DNA of 64,000 nt from Winogradskyella arenosi. GTDB taxonomy: Bacteria > Bacteroidota > Bacteroidia > Flavobacteriales > Flavobacteriaceae. The stretch is from positions 186,001 through 250,000 of the forward strand of contig NZ_QPJO01000003.1 of assembly GCF_003337305.1 (NCBI RefSeq). The letters run 5' to 3'. The position numbers and the translations under genes are program-made. Every line of letters begins with the position of its first letter. Within the stretch, counting starts at the first letter, position 1. This document shows positions 47,143 to 54,774 of this stretch, one piece after another. The notes below the pieces were generated by a model, which worked only from the letters and a program-made list of their open reading frames with translations, had not been told where the DNA came from and ran no database searches.

Positions 47143-48189
47143 TTAGTTGAAATATATTTTTGAAGCCCCTACACCAACACTAAACGTATTTGTTTCTGTT
47201 CCTGTAGCTATATCGTAAATCAATAATGTACTGTTCTCTGTAAAGCTAGCATCAGTTACAAATAATTGGTCATCATCTACAGATAAACCATAAGCATAAC
47301 TCGCATCAATATCAAATAAAGATGTGGTTGGTAAGCTAGTTGCATTATCCGTTAACCCATAAACTCCATTGTTTAAAATATAATAAGCAACTCCGTCCTC
47401 ATAAGACATTAAGCCTGGGTGGTCTCCTAAAGGAAACTCTAAAGTAGAGATTACTGAATTGTCACTTAAATCGATTTTAACTATTGCTGCCGTTGTTTCT
47501 CCAATGGCATTCCAAGAGTTACCACCTTGACATAATACAACTAAGTCACCATCTTCATTAATTGCCATTTCATCTGGTACATCTTTAACCGTAATGGTTT
47601 CCACTGAATTATCAACTGTATTAATTACAGAAACAATATTATTGGTACTATAGCCTCCACTGTGAGACACATAAAGTTTATCCGATTCCTCTAAAATTTG
47701 TTCAGGACCTTCTGCAACAGCAATTGTTGAAACTACTGTATTAGAGTTTAAATCAATAACTGCAATATAATCATCGGTAGCATCAATTGGATCTCCCCAA
47801 TCAGAAACATAAGCCTTATCATCTTCAAAAGCAATGTATCTTGGTAATGTTAATCCGGTAGAAATGGTTGCTAATTTTTCAAATGTATAACGGTTAACCA
47901 CTGTAATTGTACCATCTTGTACGACGATATAGGCTTTTTCATCTTCAAAACCTAAAGACTGCAAGTATACGCCTGTCGTTTCATTATTAACATTATAAAA
48001 AATTTGATTTTCTGATGTGGTTAGATCTTCAGAAATAAATGAGATCGATGATGGCCCACCTTCTGCACTCACAATAATTCCATCCTCATAAGCTCCTAAT
48101 GGCTCAGATGGTGATATAGTATCGTCATCGTCGGTACATGAAACGATAAATAATGACATCGTAAAAATTGATAAAATAACTTTTTTCAT
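47143..48189 (-). CDS. BtuG-like surface lipoprotein (DUF5074, YncE-like propeller)
   Basis: A 348-residue lipoprotein (signal ends LFIVSCTDDDD). The body is a series of beta-propeller blades of the YncE/DUF5074 type (NRYTFEKLATISTGLTLPRYIAFEDDKAYVSDWGD, VINTVDNSVETITVKDVPDEMAINEDGDLVVLCQGG). It lies 10 bp downstream of the TonB receptor gene under a cobalamin riboswitch. In gut Bacteroides the DUF5074 protein BtuG captures B12 for its BtuB receptor; the position and fold here support the same job. The family link is by pattern, function by analogy. Confidence 0.82.
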   Translation of the reverse strand: MKKVILSIFTMSLFIVSCTDDDDTISPSEPLGAYEDGIIVSAEGGPSSISFISEDLTTSENQIFYNVNNETTGVYLQSLGFEDEKAYIVVQDGTITVVNRYTFEKLATISTGLTLPRYIAFEDDKAYVSDWGDPIDATDDYIAVIDLNSNTVVSTIAVAEGPEQILEESDKLYVSHSGGYSTNNIVSVINTVDNSVETITVKDVPDEMAINEDGDLVVLCQGGNSWNAIGETTAAIVKIDLSDNSVISTLEFPLGDHPGLMSYEDGVAYYILNNGVYGLTDNATSLPTTSLFDIDASYAYGLSVDDDQLFVTDASFTENSTLLIYDIATGTETNTFSVGVGASKIYFN

Positions 48190-48199
48190 TGTAATAGTT

Positions 48200-50050
48200 T
48201 TAAAATTTATATTGAACTTGAAAATTAAAATTACGATCTGGCATAGGTCTAAATGCTACGTTCTCGTAAGCGGTATTAAATAGATTGTTCACTTTTAAGC
48301 TTAGATCTATTTGTTGTGATTTTTTATTAAAGAGCGCGTAACTTATCCCTAAATTACTTAAAGTATAAGCCTCTACACTGTAGAAAACACCCGATAGATT
48401 TTCTGTTGTGGTAAACACTTCACCGGTATACAACTGCTGAAAATATGCTGATAATTTTTGATAATTATAAGCTAAATTAAAATTTGCTTTATGGTAAGGC
48501 ACATAAATTAACTGACTCTTGGTTTCTAAATCTTCTGAAATCGTATACGCATAATTAGCATGTACAGAAAACTGATGAGCGTTGACATGATGCGTATAAT
48601 CTAAGCTCAGCTCAGCGCCATAATTTTGCGTCTTAGCCACATTTTCTGGACTCCAAAATCCGGAAGCACTCGGTTGCCACTGAATGAGATCGCTGGTTTT
48701 AATATAATAAGCATTCAGACTTAATTTGGCACTTTTATAGCTAATCTCTTGACCAAAATCTACTTGATAGGAACGCTCTGGCACTAAGTCTAAATTACCA
48801 CCGGGCTGCCAATACAAATCATTAAAAGTGGGCACGCGATAATTTTTAGAGCCATTTAATTTTAGTTTATAGTACTCAGATACAGCGTAAGCCACATCAA
48901 AAGAGAATAATAACGGACTTCTAAAACCTGAAGTAAAATCTTGTCTTAGATTTATTCCATACTCCCATTGGTCAGTTGGTTGGTATTGAAGCAGTGCCGT
49001 AGTGGAAAACTCTTTGCGGTTAGGATTGCCAAAGCTACTGCCCTGACCTTCATAATAATTATAGGACAGTATAGGCTTAAAATTCAATTCCTCAGAAAGC
49101 TTGATATCTGAAGTATAATTTATAAGGTAAGTATTTACTTTTCCGAAGGAATAATTGGAGGTATTTTTATTCCCGTAATATTTAAAATGCTCTTGCAAAT
49201 GCGCCACTTTCAATTTAGAAAATGTCTTATCGCCTTGATGCGACCATTCTAACATCGTTCTAAAATTCTTATCGTCATATTTCGCTAAAGAGGTTGAACT
49301 TATGGTGCCTGAAAATTCACGTTCTCCTATAAAACTTTGATGATAAATTTTTAACACATTTCTTGGCGATAGCACATAACCAATATTTGCATTAAGACTT
49401 CCGTTGTTAAATGCCCCATTTTCATTACGCTGATCAGTATTTAGATATTTATAATCATTGTCTGAATCCACATAGTTAACCCCAATATTAAAACTTAATT
49501 TATCATTGGCATAGGAAGACAAATAGCTGATGTTTTTTGTGTTGTAACTTCCGTAAGACAGGCTTAAGGTATTATCAAAATGAGACTCAAAACTCAACGT
49601 ATTGTTTAGATGAATACTTCCGCCAATGGCACCACTTCCATATTGCACAGAGCCACCACCCGATCTAATTTCAACACTCTTAAAATTTGTGATATTCATG
49701 GTATTAAAATCGGTCTGACCTGTGAGCTGGGAGTTAATGGCAATTCCATTCCATATCACAGCCGTTTGCGAAGCATTCGTTCCTCTAAAGGAAGGTGAAG
49801 ACACCATACCATATCCATTTTCTTTAAAATATAGTGTTGAATTAAAGCGTAAAACATCGGTAAACGAGCCTGTGCTTTGCTTCAGTAAAGAGTCATTGAG
49901 TACAGCGACTTTAAATCCATGGGCATAGCGTTTAAGCTTTACATCACTCAACACCACTTCATCTAAACGTTGAATAGAATCCGTAGGCTTTTGGGCCCTA
50001 ACCATAGGAGCCAAACAGAGTAATAAAAATAAGAGTATTATACGCACCAT
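48200..50050 (-). CDS. TonB-dependent outer-membrane receptor (BtuB-like)
   Basis: A 616-residue TonB-dependent transporter, short as BtuB proteins are. The signal peptide ends PMVRAQ; the plug domain includes RGTNASQTAVIWNGIAINS and IRSGGGSVQYGSGAIGGSIHL; the barrel ends in FNFQVQYKF with the terminal Phe. A cobalamin riboswitch directly upstream makes B12 or a corrinoid the likely substrate. It forms an operon with the BtuG-like gene and is divergent from the B12 ABC-type uptake genes. Confidence 0.92.
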   Translation of the reverse strand: MVRIILLFLLLCLAPMVRAQKPTDSIQRLDEVVLSDVKLKRYAHGFKVAVLNDSLLKQSTGSFTDVLRFNSTLYFKENGYGMVSSPSFRGTNASQTAVIWNGIAINSQLTGQTDFNTMNITNFKSVEIRSGGGSVQYGSGAIGGSIHLNNTLSFESHFDNTLSLSYGSYNTKNISYLSSYANDKLSFNIGVNYVDSDNDYKYLNTDQRNENGAFNNGSLNANIGYVLSPRNVLKIYHQSFIGEREFSGTISSTSLAKYDDKNFRTMLEWSHQGDKTFSKLKVAHLQEHFKYYGNKNTSNYSFGKVNTYLINYTSDIKLSEELNFKPILSYNYYEGQGSSFGNPNRKEFSTTALLQYQPTDQWEYGINLRQDFTSGFRSPLLFSFDVAYAVSEYYKLKLNGSKNYRVPTFNDLYWQPGGNLDLVPERSYQVDFGQEISYKSAKLSLNAYYIKTSDLIQWQPSASGFWSPENVAKTQNYGAELSLDYTHHVNAHQFSVHANYAYTISEDLETKSQLIYVPYHKANFNLAYNYQKLSAYFQQLYTGEVFTTTENLSGVFYSVEAYTLSNLGISYALFNKKSQQIDLSLKVNNLFNTAYENVAFRPMPDRNFNFQVQYKF

Positions 50051-50097
50051 ACTGCAATCACTTTTATCCCGAAAGTTTGATTTCTTTTTAATGAAAA

Positions 50098-50290
50098 TAG
50101 GCAGGTCTCCTGACTTGTTTTATCGTATTTAACCTTCCCAGCGTATAGCCAGTGGTGTTGAAGAAAATACAATTGCTCTTAAAAAAGCTGCCCTATTAAA
50201 TACGGCAAAACTTACAGTTGCGGGAACAGTTCTGGACTTGAAATTAAATTTCTCACCAGATTCCCTTTTAATCCAATCGGTTAACAATTA
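50098..50290 (-). promoter_or_regulatory. Cobalamin (B12) riboswitch
   Basis: Read on the minus strand, the aptamer shows GGGAATCTGGTGAGA, then CCCGCAACTGTAA, GCCACTG-like CACTGGCTATACGCTGGGAAGG and the B12-box region AGTCAGGAGACCTGCC-type end, in the canonical order. It lies about 50 bp upstream of the BtuB-like start and should switch off receptor and BtuG-like synthesis when adenosylcobalamin is abundant. Confidence 0.93.
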
Positions 50291-50306
50291 GAACCTAATT
50301 CTGCCG

Positions 50307-50314
50307 CAAAAATA
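50307..50314 (-). promoter_or_regulatory. Promoter -7 box of the riboswitch transcript
   Basis: TATTTTTG followed by CGG on the minus strand, just upstream of the aptamer; a TTG 17 bp further upstream can act as the -33 element. Confidence 0.65.
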
Positions 50315-50513
50315 GCCTTTTAATCATCGTTCAATGCTGATTTTTGTCACTTTTTTTCAGCGTTGTATAAACTTAAGTGATGAAAAGAATTAAAAAATAG
50401 GCAGCAATTATTCATGAAATGATATATAGTGTTAAATTTGAAACGTCCCTCTAGACTTTAGAGAGCTTAGAACACCACAGATCGTATTCAATCCTTAGTG
50501 ACCACAGTGCCCT

Positions 50514-51665
50514 ATGAAAATCATAAAATTCTTCTTGCTTTTACTTGTCTTTAGCGCTTGTAAAAATGAATCCGGAAATCAAAGCCTTCCTCCGTTTAAG
50601 GCTTCAGAAGTAAACGAAGTCAATTTAAGCTATGCTAAAGGTTTTAAAATTAAAAAATCAGAAGACCTTACACTTTTAGAGATTACTCAACCTTGGCCAA
50701 AAGCTGAAAAAACATATACCTATTTATTGCTTAACAAAGCGCAAGCTGCCAAAACCACCTATAACAAAGCCGATTATGATGGAGTTATAATTACCCCTGT
50801 CTCAAAGTTAGTCGTGACATCAACCACGCATATTCCGGCCTTAGAACTTTTAAATATGGAAGAGCGCTTAGTCGGTTTTCCTGGTACAGACTATATTTCC
50901 TCTGAGCGTACACGACGTTTAATTGACAATAAAAAGGTGAGAGAGCTCGGTAAAAATGAAGGGATTAATACGGAAGTCCTTTTAGAACTGAATCCTGAAG
51001 TGGTTATTGGTTTTGGTGTTGATGGGGTGAATAAAACCTTCGAAACTATAAAAAAAGCTCATATTCCGGTGATTTATAATGGCGACTGGGTTGAGTCTTC
51101 TGCTTTAGCGAAAGCGGAATGGATTAAATTTTTCGGATTGCTTTTCAATAAAGAAAAAGAAGCCGATTCTATCTTTACCGCTATTGAGCGCGATTATCTA
51201 GCGGCAAAAGCACTAGCCACCCAAGCCCAACAGCAACCCACTGTTTTAAGTGGTGCCATGCATAAAGACGTTTGGTATTTACCTAATGGGTCTAGTCCTG
51301 AAGCGCAATTTTTAAAGGATGCCAATGTGAATTACCTTTGGAGCGAGACCACAGGAAATGGTAGCTTAGCCCTTAGTTTTGAAGTGGTGTTAGACAAAGC
51401 CAAGAATGCCGATTTATGGTTAAGTCCTTCGTATTACAGCGGCTTAGAACAATTGGAAGAGGCCAATGCTTTATATACCAACTTTAAAGCCTTTAAAACA
51501 AAAAACATCTATAGCTTTACAAATACTACGGGCGCAACTGGCGGCGTTTTGTATTACGAGATGGGGACTGCAAGGCCCGATTTAGTCTTAAAAGATATCA
51601 TTAAAATTTGTCACCCTCATTTATTAGAAAACTACACGCCATATTTTTTTAAAAAATTAAATTAA
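50514..51665 (+). CDS. B12-type ABC transporter substrate-binding lipoprotein (BtuF-like)
   Basis: A 383-residue periplasmic binding lipoprotein (signal ends LVFSACKNE). The fold is the helical-backbone class (PF01497) with RLVGFPGTDYISSERTRRL and ELNPEVVIGFGVDG. Directly followed by FecCD-type permease and ATPase genes and placed opposite a riboswitch-controlled B12 receptor, so corrinoid is the likely ligand. A siderophore or haem role cannot be excluded from sequence alone. No riboswitch was seen on this strand. Confidence 0.85.
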   Translation: MKIIKFFLLLLVFSACKNESGNQSLPPFKASEVNEVNLSYAKGFKIKKSEDLTLLEITQPWPKAEKTYTYLLLNKAQAAKTTYNKADYDGVIITPVSKLVVTSTTHIPALELLNMEERLVGFPGTDYISSERTRRLIDNKKVRELGKNEGINTEVLLELNPEVVIGFGVDGVNKTFETIKKAHIPVIYNGDWVESSALAKAEWIKFFGLLFNKEKEADSIFTAIERDYLAAKALATQAQQQPTVLSGAMHKDVWYLPNGSSPEAQFLKDANVNYLWSETTGNGSLALSFEVVLDKAKNADLWLSPSYYSGLEQLEEANALYTNFKAFKTKNIYSFTNTTGATGGVLYYEMGTARPDLVLKDIIKICHPHLLENYTPYFFKKLN

Positions 51666-51714
51666 AACCGATTAGAACCTTAGGAGTTTTAGAACTCGTA
51701 CGCGCAACGCCTTA

Positions 51715-52737
51715 ATGAAAATCAATTACACATATCAATTTTTAAGTTTAACCGCTCTACTCTTGTTATGCTTTGTCTTTAACTTGAGTTTAGGCTCTAT
51801 CAGCATTCCTTTTACAGAAGTGTTTAAGAGCCTTTTTGCTTCCACCGAAAATAAAACTTGGGAAGTCATTATTATGGAATTTAGACTTCCAAAGGCACTT
51901 ACGGCAATTATGGTGGGGTCTGGCTTAGGCGTTACAGGGCTTTTAATGCAAACACTGTTTAGAAATCCACTTGCAGGTCCGTTTGTATTGGGTATAAGTT
52001 CTGGTGCCAGTTTAGGTGTCGCTTTAGTAATCTTAGGATCTGGACTTTTCGGAGGCTTATTTGCCACCGCGTTAATCACCAAATGGAGCATTGTTATCGC
52101 GGCTAGTTTGGGGAGTTTTTTGGTGTTACTCGCCGTACTCGCCGTTTCTAATAAAGTAAGAGATACGATGGCAATTTTAATTATTGGGTTAATGTTTGGT
52201 AGCATCACTGCCGCGGTTGTTAGCGTGTTGTCTTATTTTAGTTCAGCTGAACAACTACAGCAATATATATTTTGGGGTTTTGGGAGTTTAAGTAACTTAT
52301 CGTGGTCCGAGATTTTAATTTTCTTCTTAATTTATGCCTTAGGTTTAGTACTCAGCATGTTTTCTATCAAAGGATTAAACGGCTTATTATTAGGCGATAA
52401 TTATGCAAAAAGTTTAGGCTTAAATTTAAAGCAAAGCCGATTGATCATCATTTTAGCAACAAGTTTAATTGCGGGAACCATCACCGCGTTCTCAGGTCCT
52501 ATTGCCTTTATTGGATTAGCGATACCGCATTTAACACGTCAGATTTTTAAAACCACCGATCATAAAATATTATTACCAGCAGTATTTTTATTTGGCGCCA
52601 TCGTTATGCTAATTTGCGATAGTATTGCCCAAGTTCCTGGCAGTGATTATACCTTACCGATTAATGCTATTACCGCTTTGGTAGGCGCACCGGTTGTAAT
52701 TTGGTTATTAGTGAAACAACGTAAAATGATGTTTTAA
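51715..52737 (+). CDS. FecCD/BtuC-family ABC permease
   Basis: A 340-residue inner-membrane permease with about ten hydrophobic helices and family signatures MEFRLPKALTAIMVGSGLGVTGLLMQTLFRNPLAGPFVLGISSGASLG and SGPIAFIGLAIPHLTRQIF. The segment AFSGPIAFIGL contacts the ATPase. It starts 49 bp after the binding-protein gene and ends one base before the ATPase gene. Substrate probably corrinoid by context. Confidence 0.92.
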   Translation: MKINYTYQFLSLTALLLLCFVFNLSLGSISIPFTEVFKSLFASTENKTWEVIIMEFRLPKALTAIMVGSGLGVTGLLMQTLFRNPLAGPFVLGISSGASLGVALVILGSGLFGGLFATALITKWSIVIAASLGSFLVLLAVLAVSNKVRDTMAILIIGLMFGSITAAVVSVLSYFSSAEQLQQYIFWGFGSLSNLSWSEILIFFLIYALGLVLSMFSIKGLNGLLLGDNYAKSLGLNLKQSRLIIILATSLIAGTITAFSGPIAFIGLAIPHLTRQIFKTTDHKILLPAVFLFGAIVMLICDSIAQVPGSDYTLPINAITALVGAPVVIWLLVKQRKMMF

Positions 52738-52738
52738 T

Positions 52739-53533
52739 ATGGCAAAAGAAACATCACATAGCATCCTTAAAGTCGAGGAACTTTCCATAGGTTATAAATC
52801 GAAGAAGGGCGACACGCTTATTGCTTCTGATATTAATTTTGAATTACAAAAAGGGCAACTCATTGGATTGGTAGGTGCCAATGGTATCGGGAAATCCACT
52901 TTATTACGCACTCTAATTAAAGTGCAACCCGAATTGTCTGGTCGATTATTTCTAAACCAGAAAGACCTTAAATCGACTTCAATATTAGAACTCGCTAAAC
53001 AATTGAGTATTGTTTTAACCGAGCCCTTAAGTTCTAAAAATTTGTCTGTGTTTGAACTGGTCTCCTTAGGACGCCATCCCTATACCAATTGGATAGGACG
53101 CCTTACAGAAGCTGATTCAGCCATAATAAATAAGGCTTTAACCCTTGTTAATATTACAGCACTGAAAGACAAAAAATGTTACGAACTTAGTGATGGGCAA
53201 CTCCAAAAAGTGATGATTGCAAGAGCTTTGGCCCAAGATACCGATTTGATTGTTTTAGATGAACCGACCTCGCATCTCGATATGTATCATAAGGCCTACA
53301 TCTTAAAATTGCTTCAAAAATTAACCAAGGAAACCGGAAAAACCATCTTGTTTTCTTCACACGAAATTGATTTGGCCATTCAACTGTGCGACACTATGAT
53401 TGTAATGACCAAAGATCAAGTGGTTTGCAATCAACCTTGTCAATTAATTTCTGAAGGTATTTTTAATGCCCTTTTCCCGAAAGATTTAATTGTTTTTGAT
53501 GAAAAAACGGGAAGCTTTAGAGTCACCAAATAA
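52739..53533 (+). CDS. ABC transporter ATP-binding protein (BtuD-like)
   Basis: A 264-residue ATPase: Walker A GANGIGKSTL, the signature ELSDGQLQKVMIARALAQ, Walker B LIVLDEPTSHLD and the switch His in LFSSHEIDLA. The canonical LSGGQ reads LSDGQ. Completes the uptake system with the two genes upstream and is followed by a weak hairpin. Confidence 0.92.
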   Translation: MAKETSHSILKVEELSIGYKSKKGDTLIASDINFELQKGQLIGLVGANGIGKSTLLRTLIKVQPELSGRLFLNQKDLKSTSILELAKQLSIVLTEPLSSKNLSVFELVSLGRHPYTNWIGRLTEADSAIINKALTLVNITALKDKKCYELSDGQLQKVMIARALAQDTDLIVLDEPTSHLDMYHKAYILKLLQKLTKETGKTILFSSHEIDLAIQLCDTMIVMTKDQVVCNQPCQLISEGIFNALFPKDLIVFDEKTGSFRVTK

Positions 53534-53561
53534 GCCTTACCCTTTTAGATAATTTGGCTTT

Positions 53562-54311
53562 TTATTCTTCGGATTTTGATGAGCATTTATGAGAAACCAA
53601 AGTCGAAAAAGGTTGTTCATCTATTAATGATTCTTTAGGTAGAAACTGCTCGCTAAATTTCATTTGATGCGAATTAAACCATTTTACTTTAAAAAACTCG
53701 TTGGAAATTATTTTTTTCTTATTCCCATTCGAAAAGTATAAATCCTCAGCATGCTCTTTTTTATATCCACAAAGGATAAATTCAGGAGTTGAATAGTTAA
53801 CTACATTTTGAATAGATGTTGTAGTCTTTTTTGAATCTTTACCTTTTAAATTTACTATTTCATTTTTAACAGAACTTCTCTTTTTTAAAATTTCAAGTTT
53901 TTTCGTTTTGAAGTAAACTATATCTCCGTATTTATAACTAGCATCCTTATACTCGTTTACTTCATCTAAAAGACTTACATATGCTGTATCTTCCTCATCT
54001 TTTTTCTCGCCTTCCATTCTAGAAATATAAAAGTTCCTAAAACCACTAAGCATTGACTCATAAATCATTACATCCTTAAACTCATTCTTATTATCATCAA
54101 AAAAAAGGCAACCATATTTAATTCTTTCTCCTATAATTTGGCCATTTGAAGTATCTACAATTTTCTTTTTTTTATCTTCAAAAAAAACTTCTTTCACCAC
54201 CATAAATGGAGGGACCAATTTTCCATCCCCTTTTATATACCGATCATAAAGTAAAGGATGTGTTTTAAATGTTACAATATCACCAATATTAAATTTATTT
54301 TCTAAACTCAT
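53562..54311 (-). CDS. Unknown protein with duplicated motif, beside the RT
   Basis: A 249-residue cytoplasmic protein of no recognised family. It has two similar stretches, NIGDIVTFKTHPLLYD near residue 8 and KYGDIVYFKTKKLEIL near residue 127, each opening what looks like a small beta-barrel (SH3-like) unit, joined by an acidic Lys/Glu-rich linker. Its C-terminus is Ser/Lys-rich with the single Cys pair absent. It is AT-rich, like the RT gene, and begins about 40 bp from the putative RT non-coding RNA on the opposite strand. It may be an accessory or effector of that system, or an unrelated cargo gene. Confidence 0.6.
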   Translation of the reverse strand: MSLENKFNIGDIVTFKTHPLLYDRYIKGDGKLVPPFMVVKEVFFEDKKKKIVDTSNGQIIGERIKYGCLFFDDNKNEFKDVMIYESMLSGFRNFYISRMEGEKKDEEDTAYVSLLDEVNEYKDASYKYGDIVYFKTKKLEILKKRSSVKNEIVNLKGKDSKKTTTSIQNVVNYSTPEFILCGYKKEHAEDLYFSNGNKKKIISNEFFKVKWFNSHQMKFSEQFLPKESLIDEQPFSTLVSHKCSSKSEE

Positions 54312-54351
54312 TCTTACATTTTTTTTAAATAAATAATAGTATATTTACCTG

Positions 54352-54766
54352 AAAGTAAGAAAGTTCTTTAGTTAAAAGGAATAAAACATTTGTTGAACTA
54401 CTGTATTGTTTTCAACAATCACTTAACCCGACCTTTTTGTAGATATGAAAGGGATAATAAATACGGCGGTTAAGTACTCAGTAAGTTATGACATTTAGAT
54501 TTAACTTGCAAGAACTTTGTCCTGCCACTTTCGAAAGTGTTGAACAAATTCTTGCCAAACCATAGATAAACCTTAAGTAATTGGGTATATCAGAGGCATC
54601 TAAAGCTGTTAAGACTATCAAGTAAGTAATTGCTATCATATAGTATAAGTATTTATTTTGAACGTAAAATTGCAACGTGAGTCGAGAACTCGGCTAATGG
54701 TTCAATCCTTTAATAAGGTGTAAGTTTTATTCTGCTATAAACACGTGCGAGAACTTTTCTTACTTT
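54352..54766 (+). ncRNA. Structured RNA closed by inverted repeats, upstream of the RT
   Basis: A 415-bp non-coding segment whose ends pair: AAAGTAAGAAAGTTCT at 54352-54367 and AGAACTTTTCTTACTTT at 54750-54766 form 16 base pairs with one bulge. Internal hairpins: TTGTTGAA/TTCAACAA (54390-54418), ACTTAACC/GGTTAAGT (54421-54475), GCAAGAA/TTCTTGC enclosing the palindrome CACTTTCGAAAGTG (54508-54555), and AGTCGA/TCGGCT with a four-base loop (54680-54695). It ends 8 bp before the RT start codon. A template or scaffold RNA for the RT is the natural reading; no tRNA or protein gene explains it. Confidence 0.7.
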
Positions 54767-54774
54767 TATTATTT

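Noticed and set aside
51735..52208. 157-codon minus-strand frame
   Set aside because: Fully antisense to the clear FecCD/BtuC permease gene; a shadow of hydrophobic codons.
54699..54708. GGTTCAATCC resembling a tRNA T-loop
   Set aside because: No acceptor, anticodon or D arms fit around it.
54352..54766. Canonical retron msr-msd
   Set aside because: The closing repeats look retron-like, but the RT lacks the VTG motif, and no clear msd hairpin with a priming G is visible. Kept as DRT/UG-like or atypical.
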